From contig CM041465.1 in the NCBI GenBank assembly GCA_023213395.1, forward strand, positions 188,487,741 to 188,551,740: a stretch of DNA of 64,000 nucleotides. The letters run 5' to 3'. The notes beneath the pieces were generated by a model. That model was not told where the DNA came from and did no database searches. It saw only the letters and a list, made by a program, of their open reading frames with translations. The translations under genes and the position numbers were made by a program. Below are positions 1-10,105 of the stretch, in pieces (positions within the stretch are counted from its first letter, which is position 1; every line of letters starts with the position of its first letter). The stretch is from Cycas panzhihuaensis (lineage: Eukaryota; Cycadophyta).

Positions 1-245
1 TATATTCAATAGGATAAACTCATATCAGAATCTTAGGTTATAGGTAAAAGCTCCAAAATAGTGGATATGCTAAGTGCGTTGAAGTTATATAAATGCTATG
101 TTTATCTACTCTCCAAATTTTAGTCCTAGCTTTACCAAGGACTTAGAGAGTTTATTACTTCTCCTTATGTAAATTATTTTCTCTTAATGATTTTGAGTTG
201 TCGATACAAGACATTGAGTTCTACCTATATACTTGAAATATAGTT

Positions 246-545
<300 letters not shown>

Positions 546-1835
546 TTCGAATTCTATTATTAAGAGTCTTTCTAGTAATAGGATTAGTGAATAAATATAT
601 TTTAAATCTTGTGAGATGTCATTTCAAGATAGTGAATGCCATTTTCCTTTTCCTCTTCTTCCTTGAGTTGTAAGTCTTATTTTCCTATGAGGTTGAATAG
701 TTTAATATTGTCTGGCTATTAAATTAAAGGAAAATATCAGATGTATACATCTAGTTTTTATTGGTCTTCTCTATATTACCTTCTTCTAATTTGAAATCTT
801 ATTAGTCAATTGGTAAGCTAAATAATTTAGTATTACTGATATGCCTAGGTACTAGCATGATTTTCTATTAAATTATTTTCTTATTTTATAACTCGTCACA
901 TTCTTCCATAATATATTATAGTAGGTAGTTATTTATGTATTATCTTACTATATTACCTAAATAATTTTATGATAAGGAATCACCCCTTTGAAGCAAAGGG
1001 TCTTTTATTCCCTAATTTTGACCCTTGTCCCTAAGCTAAACTTAAATAATTATAAATGTGTCATACTCTAAATATGTATTTTTTTTAGATAGTATAAATA
1101 TAATGGGAAATAAGAAAATGATAACCAAATTAAGGACTAGTCAGTCTAAAGTTATATTATACTTTTTCCTAAAATTTTATTTTTATATAGAAGATAGTTA
1201 GGTTAGTAGAATAGAAAAGAAGGCCCCATATTAGGTTTCTTAAGAGTAATAGTATAGGGGAAATTTTTGTGTGACTTTTAGACTAAAGAATGGGGAGGCC
1301 ATCTATAGACCAATAAAAGGGCAAAGGTTCATATGACCTAACTCTAGACATAAGGAAATAGGCCTAGGCTAGAGAAGGGAGTCTAATAACTTCTTGTTAG
1401 GACGCTCATATGCCTTGTGGATATGAGTGTAGAGTTGCAAGGTGAATCGAGAGAGTAAAGGGATGTGTGTAGGGAAAAAGGGATGATTTAAATCAAATAA
1501 ACTCTTAAATTAAGCTAGACTAGGCTAAGCCAAGTAACATATAATGAAATAAATAAGTAAACGTGTATGCAATTGAAGAATCTTAAAGAAAAAGTATCTA
1601 ACTAAGCAAATGCCCTTAGACGAGTTAAATAGTACCTAGGAAAAATCCCTAAATACCCTAGGCGTTATTGGGGTATGAATGCCCCAAAGACTAATGTGAT
1701 ATTTCTAACCTAGTTCTAGACCCTGATCTTCTGAGGGTATTGACGTAATCTATCCTATCTAATTAAACACAAATCTTCATTGATTCAATTAAGAAAGAAG
1801 AAGGAGGATTACCCAGAAGAGAGAATAAGAGGAAT
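546..1835. other. AT-rich sequence flanking the outer element, no gene seen
   Basis: About 1.3 kb left of the outer LTR. No reading frame of note, no RT, integrase or gag motifs, and no match that I noticed elsewhere in the window. It is probably the old target DNA of element C, perhaps itself a decayed repeat. Confidence 0.5.
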
Positions 1836-2092
1836 TAGACCATAAGTTAAGGACCTACTTATGGGATAGTTTGTAGGGACTCTCTTACTTGATAACATCC
1901 CACCTATAAGTGTAGGAAGCCTAAGGATGTCTATATCTAATTCTAATTAATCTCAATTTCTAAGAGGTGAAGAAATAGTAAATTTTAGTGCGACAAAAGG
2001 TGTTCACTTGATTCTCTCAACTACATGTAGTCGAGATAAGCATCTACCTCCAAACCATTCAAAACATAGTGAAGTCTTCCTTCATTAGGTGT
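1836..2092 (-). repeat. Element C 3' LTR, first part (outer end)
   Basis: Matches 55876-56144 in the right LTR of C, starting at the shared motif GACCATAAGTTAAGGACCTA. The expected terminal TG reads TA here and TG in the right copy. The match breaks at 2093, where element A is inserted, and resumes at 20056. Confidence 0.8.
2088..2092. repeat. Target-site duplication of element A, left copy
   Basis: GGTGT here pairs with TGTGT at 20056-20060. The uninterrupted paralogue near 56140 reads GGGTGTAAGAC, which joins the two flanks and fixes the insertion point. One base differs between the two copies. Confidence 0.7.
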
Positions 2093-5000
2093 TGAAATCG
2101 CACCTCGGGGGTGGGGGGGGGGGGTGCTGGGGGCAACTAAACTTGGATGAGATTAAGCCAAACCATCAAAGATTTTGGTGGCTGGGGACTTGCAGTGGCA
2201 AGTAAAAGAAATCACCCACAAAAGGCATCTGTGCGATGGAACATAGGTTTAGGACCCACAAATGGCGCACCAACTACTTTGAGGCAACTCTTCCTTGATT
2301 TAGAGTGGTAGATGGATGAGCAATCTCCTTAGTTTCGCGAGTAACCTCAAAAAAGGGCCCTCCCATCCTTGGATGGCCAAAGGAGAGAGGAAAAAAGGTT
2401 GAGGGAAAGGCTCCTCACATAAAAAGGATATGAGAGGAATGACCTTTAGTAGGAAAAGAGGAAGAACCCACACACGTGATCTTGAGGTTACTCAGGATGT
2501 GAAGGGTCAAAGGGATGGTTGGCTCCACAGGCTAGATATTGACCTAAAGACCAAACAAGGATAGTCTAGCCTAGAGGAATGAGGAAAATAAAGGAAACGA
2601 CCTTGAGAGGGGGTGCTCTTAAGGGGCTAAACCTAAAGGGGATTCTAGGAATGGTGAGTCAACAAAAGGGGTTGCCTTTGCATTTGTTTCTGTTTAGTGT
2701 AAGGTATAGAAATGTTAAATGAAGGCATGGTGTATATAACAATGTTGGATCCTTATGCTTAAAAGAAAAAAGATTACTCTTTGAAGCAAGAAAGTAATAT
2801 AAGACTCTCTCTCCCATTTACCTATGCATACAACCTCACTCTCCTTGTCTTTTAGATCTAAGAAAGGAAGATCATGAAAGATTGCTATATGGCACAAAGC
2901 ATATGCAAAAGATGCAAGGTTGTTAGATGACAATACAAGAAGATGGGAGAGATGTATGCATGCAAACGCATAGATTTCCACTATGTGCACTTTGCAAAGG
3001 AAACAAGTAAGTAAGTGAAGTATAAGAGATCTAAAATAATCTTTTCCCTTTTCTTTTTCACCAAATAACATTTGAATGGGGGAAAGGGGGTAAAGAGAGG
3101 AAAGCTAGAAAAAGAGAGGCATACCCAGAATATAGTAGCCAAAGTAGCACGACGCTTTCTATGCTTGCGATCCTTGTCCTTATCCAACCACGGGTGACAA
3201 AATGAAAAGAGTTCCAGCAAAGAAGGGGACTTTCTTACCTTCCCCCAAATTAAAAAAAAAGGAAATGTAAAGATGATAACTTTGAAAGAAAAAAGAAAGT
3301 AATCGTTGAATAGAGGGGAACATACCTAGAATAGAATCCCCTTTTCTCTCCAAAATGCAACAAGAAAACTTACAACCAAACAAGATTTGCCATTTCCCAA
3401 AGGGCACCAAACATATGCAGGATGGATATACAATATGGGAAATAACAGGATGCAACTATCTTAGTTAAAAGGAATATGTTCACCGCCAATATCACTCTTT
3501 GCTCCTTGTATGTTATTTAGTATGCAATGCGAAAAAAAGAGGAAGAGAAGGAAGGAAGGTAGCTAGCCTCGGAATGGCTAATCCTCCAAATTAGAGGTGC
3601 TCCATGTTGACCCCAAGTACCAAGGTCAAAGAAGAGGCAAATATAACAAGCTTCTAGAAATATAAGCAAAGAAACAATAAACAATGTTAGAAATGTCATC
3701 AAAGTTACAAAAGTTACAACATATAACTTTTGCAAGTTTTACAAGGTTTTAGCCAAATGACAAAAGAGAATATAAAGTGGGGGGCTAAAACCCCACTTGT
3801 GTAAGATCTGTTAGGTTAGTTGCAAGTGCAGCAATGGGCTACCTACACTACTACCAGGAATGATCTCCCTATCAACTACTCTTTGAGGACTCAAGGGAGG
3901 TGTGGAGAAGGAAGAGGTGAGGAGACAAGGGGCCTGGCCTTGAGGAGAAGGCTCGTTGGGTGCAAGACCCTACCTTTAGCTCCTTTCACTCTCTATAGAT
4001 GCCTCTACATTAATGCCTCCTTGAAGAAACTAGGAAGGAGCCAAGGGAAGGAGAAGATAGGTAAGAAGAGGAGGGTTTGCCTCTTGTTTGTAATAGAAAG
4101 GAAGAGAAAAATTACTGCAAAAAGTATTGGCAAATAATACTCATGTTGCTTAAAGAAAGAAAAGTAAAGGATGGGCTCAAAGGTACCTACTGTAGGTGGA
4201 TCTAAGGCAGATCCACCTGTGAAGTTGGGTAGAGAAGCAAACCCTATGGGGTTTATAGGTGAAAACCCCAATAGAGCAACAAGCAAGAAGAAAATTAGAG
4301 CGAGAATGGTAGTTGGAACTTGATAGAGCATTTGGAGCACGATCTCCTCTTGGCTGGCCACATTGCATGCCTGCAACATTGAGTCTGAAGCTACAAGAGA
4401 CCGGTAGCTAGTTGAGAAGTAGATGTAGCAAACTTGGTTCTATTTGCAAGCCATTTTTAGAGGAAGGAGTGGAAAAAAATGAGTGAGAGAGAGATGAAAT
4501 GAGGGTGTTTTTGGGTTTTTAAACCCAACCTTAGGTCAATCGAGCAATTAGGGTTCAGCTTGGGCAAGAAACAAGTCATTTCCACATGGAAATTTTACAA
4601 TAAATGCAAAATTAGCTGTGGCAAATTAAAAAAATAATTGTGGACAGTTACCCCGTGGTAAACTTAACGGTATCACGAAGTTTACATTGATACCATGAAG
4701 TTTAATATAGTGCGGCAGAAATAAAGGAAGAGGGTCCTAGAAGCTCTAAAAGAGGGGAAACTCAGGCCTAAAGAAGAATGGTACTCTATCCAGGTAGTAG
4801 GAGGGAGTTATGAGGCTTAAGGAGGCCATAATAGACAAGTAATAGAGGCAAAAGGTTCCCTAAAAAGATGATAAGTGGACGTCGAGTGGAAACCAAGCCT
4901 AGGCGGGATGCTAGGGGTTATGATACACCAACGAGTGATGTGATTGGGCTACGAAAGTTGAACGGTACTTAGGGACATTGTGGATACATGGAGGAGGGTT

Positions 5001-5231
5001 GTGGAGCACAATGGGATATGTATCCATAAATTATCATAGGCTAAAGAGATGTTGAGATGTAGTGTGGTTAAGCAATGGATGCATAGTGGTCATGTAGTGA
5101 GTAAATCATCATGTAATGTAGGTGAAGTGCCTCAACCTACCTTTTCTAAAACTAATGAGGGTAGGGATAGAAGCATACCTAAACTTACCTAATTCGACTC
5201 ACCCATGTCCATTCTTGGTAGTTGAGAGACA
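2093..5231 (-). repeat. Element A 3' LTR
   Basis: Direct copy of 16684-20055; both share long blocks such as CAAAGATTTTGGTGGCTRGG near the left edge and CTAAAACTAAYRAGGGTAGG near the right edge. It begins TG at 2093 and ends CA at 5231 on the plus strand. It lacks the 145-base insertion and the 96-base tandem duplication found in the 5' copy. A G-tract of about 15 bases lies near 2107. Both LTRs carry open frames of 105-125 codons at matching places (here 4005-4379 minus, 3820-4137 plus); none resembles a known protein. Confidence 0.88.
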
Positions 5232-5247
5232 CTACCCCCATGGAAAC
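5232..5247 (-). promoter_or_regulatory. Element A polypurine tract
   Basis: Read on the minus strand, ATGGGGGTAG lies directly against the TG that opens the 3' LTR. This is the expected position of the plus-strand primer, though the tract is short and partly decayed. The next 500 bases (5248-5774) form an untranslated stretch with no reading frame of note. Confidence 0.65.
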
Positions 5248-5774
5248 AAAGCCTTACTACTCAGAAGCGTAACACGACGGTGAATGCTGGTAACAAAAAA
5301 TTAGCAATATATAATAAATATAATAATGTTATCAACCAAGGGTGATGGAAAGTGTCATGGTAGGATGTGTGGATAGGGAGATGAGAGAGTGGCAGCATAG
5401 GGTTGCCTATGCATCACCCTAGAGTCGACTGGTAGTGACAATAGATGAGGGGGATACCCTAATCGCATAAGTGCAAGATAGATAGTCATGATCACGATCA
5501 AACAAATGATATGTGTGGGATGTTATGTACATAGGAGGACTAGAATAATAAGGACTATGTACCAGGAGCAATATAAATGGTAGGGTGAAGAGAGCAAACT
5601 TGATGGTCACCATAGTTTAGCCTCATTAGTGGCCAACTTTTGGAGGTATGAATAGATTGCAAGATGGGAGAATGGGATGAGATGAAACTTGGGTGGCTAG
5701 GCAACTAGATAAGTTTCTTAAGGGGGATAATCAAGGAGAGGGAGGCAACACTCGAGGATGAGATAAACAAGGCC

Positions 5775-6434
5775 ATCCACCTCAGTGTTACGATCCCAGG
5801 GAATATGTTAGATATCTACAAAAGAAAAGCAGGACAAAAAGGACCTAGCGGTTGAGGCGAGGGCTCTCAAGCATGGGCAACATACCTGGTAGACCTAGGT
5901 GAGATAAGACATCACAACCTGAGAATCACAAACAAGGATGATGGGTTCATAGTAGAAGCGGAGCGCATTAGTAAGGGCTTCAATAATAGTTATATACTTA
6001 GCTTCGTTATGGGTGGCTTTGGGAAGGAATACCCCAGAATGCATGTAATCATATTTGGAGGGGTCATGGAGGATCCACGTGATAGCAGAATGGCCTAGGT
6101 TGCCATGACTTCCACCATCGGTGAAGATGAGCAAAGCCATGGGAAGAGAGACAAGGGTCTTAGTGAGACGGAGGTGGAAGAAGAGTGACAACAGGGTTGA
6201 CCAGCCAAGGGAAGGAGCAAATAGAGTAAGAGAGCTATGAAGCACTCGGGTGGCTATGAATAGGGACCATTGAGGATAGGAGAGCCCTAGAAGGAGGTTA
6301 CCTAGGGATGAGGAGACTGACCTAATGGAAGGGAAGGAAATGACGGTGAAAAAGGGCCCCTTTAGGATCCCAAAGGTCACTAAAAGGGCCTTTGTGCAGT
6401 CTAAAATGAGGGAGGCACTTCTTTTGGGAGCCAC
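5775..6434 (-). pseudogene. Second RNase H (archaeal type) of element A
   Basis: An open frame of 179 codons (6434-5895) continues past a stop. From about residue 100 it reads as RNase H: LLIFTDGGSHGNLGHSAI carries the first catalytic Asp, NEAKY the Glu, CDSQVV the second Asp, and beyond the stop HIPWDRNTEVDGLV supplies the last Asp. The NEAxY...DSQ pattern is that of the additional archaeal-type RNase H of Tat retrotransposons and of plant RVT_3 proteins, not of the usual gypsy RNase H, which this element also has at 12050-12450. The domain sits after the integrase and beyond an antisense gene, close to the 3' LTR. The first 95 or so residues match nothing I know. A stop and probable frameshifts upstream (around 6430-6670) make it a pseudogene now. 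Confidence 0.75.
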
Positions 6435-6712
6435 AAAGGCTCAAACGGGCAACAAAATTAGACTCAATGCAGTGAAATGAGCCAAATAAGCATAAACATT
6501 GGTATGTTTTGAGGTGGTACAAAAATTGAGATAGAAGGGATCTACGAAAGACTAAAGGGGTCATCAGAAATGCACTAAGGACATGGAAAATAGAGGCCAT
6601 AGAGGTGAAATAGGGGATGGGCCCAGAAGGCAAAAGTGATATGGGAAAAGAGGCAATCATAAGGGCTGTCACAGTAGAAGGAAAGGAGAAAGTGCCTATC
6701 GAGGCCCTCGCC

Positions 6713-6720
6713 TATATAAG
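6713..6720 (+). promoter_or_regulatory. TATA box for the antisense gene of element A
   Basis: TATATAAG inside the GC-rich context CGCCTATATAAGGGAAAC on the plus strand, opposite to the element's own transcription and about 0.8 kb ahead of the mobile-domain frame. The matching site in element C reads TTTTATAAGGAAAA (32393 on), and both are followed by TTCATTTTC. A plant core promoter would start transcription roughly 30 bases downstream. This is inferred from sequence only. Confidence 0.55.
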
Positions 6721-7520
6721 GGAAACTCAGTGAAAATAGAATTCATTTTCATAGGCTCACGATCGATCTGGAGCCCTTTCCTTATGCAGTGGAGCACCAC
6801 CTAACTTTGGAGGCACGCAAAGGGGGATCATACTATCAGATCAGGGTGAGGAGACAGTCGATGAGACCAGGATGACAAGATGGTGGTAGCCAAGCCAGAT
6901 CCAGTGAGTGGATCACCCCCTACCCATACCATTTCATTGATTTAATTTAATGTGTTTTTAATATTTTTTTAGGTGTTTTTTGGACCCTTAAGGGTAAATT
7001 GGGACCCTCTAGAGCCTGATGTGGGCCCAGAGAGGGGGAGGACTAGGGCATTAGGTAGCCCTGGTCCTAGTGGGCCTGACTATGGTGCACTTAGACATGA
7101 AATTTTTGGTTTTTTGGGCGTTTACCCCCTTTTTATGGGGGGTGTGGGGGCCCCGCGGCAAAATTTGCAGTGCCGCATAGTTTGTCATGGGGCCACTAAG
7201 AAAATGTTGAAATCTCAAATGGGCCCATATCAAACTTCATGGTACTGTAGAGTTTGATGTGGGGCAGAGGGCAACAAGTAGAAAAAAGAAGAAAAATAGC
7301 CCAAAAATGTGCCAAATTCAGCCCAGAGAGGGCGAGAGGTAACCCAAGGATAGGCAAGCTGAGTGTGGAGTGTTGTGACTGGTTGTCGGGTGCTTTTGCA
7401 AGTGGTTATCATGGTAGACAACTATAAAAACATAGGGATTATGATGATGAGATTTATCGAGATAATGAAACAGGGAGATAGATGGAACCTAGGGCAATGT
7501 GGACTACTAAAGATTATTAG
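6721..7520 (+). other. Leader region between antisense promoter and mobile domain
   Basis: About 0.8 kb on the plus strand between the TATA box and the recognisable domain. It contains a 94-codon open frame (6973-7257) that is Gly/Pro/Arg-rich and matches nothing I know. A T-rich run ending TTTTTTTAG at about 6971 could be a splice acceptor, so this may be leader or intron rather than coding. Confidence 0.35.
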
Positions 7521-7521
7521 G

Positions 7522-8628
7522 ATACCATAATACGTATCAGATCAGCATCTCTTGGTGGACATTGTCATCCATTGAGATCATAGGTGGCATGTTTTCTACC
7601 TCCCTTAAGTGGGAGATATCACGATCACACCAGGAGACATGAGGAGGATCCCAGGCATATAAGCAGAGGGAGCGTTAGCATCATTAGGGACATTGGCTAG
7701 TAATGAAACTGCACACAGGGAGGTGGCCACATTTTTTATTGGCCAAGATAGGTGGGGCTAACAAGGGGTATCAGTCCAGACTATGGTGATGTTGATGATT
7801 CCACAGATGAGGAAGTTGATCACACTGGGCATTCTATTCTGGATTTCTTAGAAACAAAACTATAGGAACATGCCTGGTGGGTGGATGGAGATGGTTAGGA
7901 GGTGTGAGGCCAGGGAGAGATTGGATTGGGCCACTGTGATAGTGGTGAATATGGTCGCCCAGTTAGATGCCACTAGGGTGACAGGAAGAGAAGGATTCTC
8001 TTATTGCACACTACCTTCTCTTATTGCACACTACTACAGTGCTAGTTTTTTTATTATTTTGGGGCAGTAGCACCACTAGGAGGACCACATCCTATCTCAA
8101 TGTGAGCTCTTATGGTGCACAGGTAACAGACTCGATTCAGAGGGACCAAGGACCAGGCACACATCTGATGATCAGTGGAGGTGACATCGCTAGACCTCCT
8201 CACTCTAGTAGACTACATGGCAGACCTGTACAAAAGAGTTAGGTGGGATAGTGATGATGAGATAGGAGGAGCAGGAGGTGGTCCTAGAGATAGAGATGAT
8301 GATGATGGAGGTAACAGAGGTGATAGGTCGGGCCCATCACAAGCGGCAGTTGGTGAGGTAGGTTTATCAGGGAGCACAGGAGGTGAGGTAGAGATTTTAG
8401 GAGTTGTAGGAGGAGGTAGGCTACCCTACACACCAGTTTAGAGACTAGGTATGGTAGGCAGAGCTTGAGCAATGGTAGCAGTGATAGCAGCAGTGGTAGA
8501 GGGGGGAGGAGACACCCCGACAGGCCAGGCGGTAGGCGAGCTGCTATCGGAGGAGGAGGTAGCAGCGGCCGAGGGAGGTCTCGAGGAGGAGGTGGTTATC
8601 CGAGTTGAGGAGCTAGCCATCCCAGAAG
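7522..8628 (+). pseudogene. Plant mobile domain (PMD) gene, antisense within element A
   Basis: Read on the plus strand, frame starting near 7522, the translation gives LVDIVIH, then HVFYLP, a stop, and VGDITITPGDMRRI. This matches the PMD core pattern (aLverW-pEtHtFhLP-GEmTiTLeDv-rIL). Further on, RERLDWATVIVVNMVAQL and GREGFSYCTLPSLIAHYY match the later part of PMD as seen in transposon-borne copies. A different frame from 8175 continues with LDLLTLVDYMADLYKRVRWD, then Asp-, Gly- and Glu-rich low-complexity sequence to 8628, so a frameshift or intron lies between 8070 and 8175. PMD proteins (the MAIN/MAIL family in Arabidopsis) are nuclear proteins of uncertain biochemical role; PMD frames carried by retrotransposons are known. 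Several stops (at TAA/TAG) make this copy a pseudogene. Confidence 0.7.
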
Positions 8629-8755
8629 GTGAGACACTATCTTTTCCTATCATCTTTCAACCACTAGTTATTCAAAGGTTTGTTTTGATTTAGTTTTAAG
8701 GATTTGATATATACATAGGTGTATAGATTGATATGTGGTATATTTGACTTGGTAG
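8629..8755 (+). other. Possible intron at the end of the antisense gene
   Basis: A donor-like AAG/GTGAG at 8628-8633 and an acceptor-like TTGGTAG ending at 8755 bound 127 AT-rich bases between GA-rich flanks. The sharp change in composition fits an intron. The joined frame stays open for only about a dozen codons, so the support is modest. Confidence 0.3.
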
Positions 8756-9480
8756 GAGCAGTAGAGATGGGGAGATTGATAGCAGTGGTAGTTTAGGAGA
8801 TATTCCCCTAGGTCTACATAGAGGGGCAACCTCTCATCTAGGCTGGAGAGGATCCACAATTAGCAGGGGCATACATAACGACATTCACCCTAAGGATCAG
8901 GGCGGGACATATGGGTGGCGGAGTCCTAACAGCACCAGGCAAGGGTGGGACAACTACAAGGGGAGATGGATAGGACTCACATAGAGAGAGACACCTTATA
9001 CAGTTGAGTCCAGGTGTTGGAGACTCAGGGTAGAGGAGTAGGTGGAGATGAAGCAAGTAGAGATGTAGAGATCCGCATCTGGATAGTTGTGCTAGAGGAG
9101 AGACTTTGAGGAGTGGAGGGAGAGAGGGATCATATCTAGGTGTGATACGATCAATTGGTGGACTAGATGGTAGTGAAGTTGTTGAGATGGTAGCAAGGTC
9201 ATCACAAAGCAGGATGCAGACACACACAACGACGATAACCCAGAGGATGCCTCGAGACGAGGGGAGTAAGGTCGGGAGTTCACAAAGGCACAGGAGGAGC
9301 CTAGGAGGCATGTGGTCTCTTGGGGAGACATCACACCGACTAGGAGACGATACCCCTTGAGCATAGGAGCACTGGAGAGCTGGGTATGATGGGTTTTGAT
9401 TAGGAAAGTACTGGATCTCCAAGGAGTCACCATATGTTACCACATGATTGTACTCCTCCCTTTAAGGATTCTAACTTCCT
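8756..9480 (+). other. GA-rich tail of the antisense gene region
   Basis: Plus-strand GGAG-rich sequence resembling the low-complexity C-terminal part of the antisense gene, with an 84-codon frame at 9106-9360. The minus-strand frames of 113 and 201 codons here are Ser/Pro/Leu-rich shadows. No domain is recognised. Confidence 0.35.
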
Positions 9481-10105
9481 GCAGATGATGTATTATATTA
9501 TTTGTATGATATGATTCTTTATGTATATATACGGGGAGGGGGAGTCCATTGGCACCCTATGTGATCCATGATGATGGTGCTATGATGCTGTATGATGTTG
9601 CATTTGTTGTTTATATAATTATATATTTATGTGTGTGTAGACACGAGTGCACATGTGTACGAGAGACTATAGATCATGGTGATTTTGGTTGATTATTATA
9701 TGGCTTTTATTATTGGATTGTTTGGATGATGCTTATACTTCCTCTCATGTAGGGCCATACTTGTAGCGGGCACACACGACTACTATGAGTGTAGGTGATA
9801 GGCACGTGTGAGGCTAAGAGATAGAGAGTCGTGCATGTCTATCGATAGAGCATAGTGGATATGCAAAGGAAGCACCAGTGAAGAGAGAGAGTATGGGTAC
9901 TCAAGTATGAAGTCCTGGTTGGAGTGTGTTTCCATGATCGGGAGCGATAGAAACCCATACATCCAACAAAGAGGAAAGATTTCCCTCAGGAGGAAAACAC
10001 CAGGTGCTATAAGAGAAAATGGAGAGATAGGAAAGCCACCGCAACCTGTCATTCCACCTATGGTTTGGAGGAATGAAGACGCACTTAGAGTGGTAGTTTA
10101 GGCTT
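9481..10105. other. Spacer between antisense gene and integrase in element A
   Basis: Non-coding as far as I can see. A short TATG-repeat region near 9600-9660 (TATGTGTGTGTAGACACGAG) corresponds in position to the much longer microsatellite at 34723-34818 in element C. Confidence 0.5.

Noticed and set aside
7522-8628. Mobile-domain gene read as a captured host gene at its native locus
   Set aside because: It lies wholly inside A between integrase and 3' LTR, and element C has the same gene in the same place, so it belongs to the element.
8838-9443. 201-codon minus-strand frame in element A
   Set aside because: Ser/Pro/Leu-rich shadow of GA-rich plus-strand sequence in the antisense gene region; no domain.
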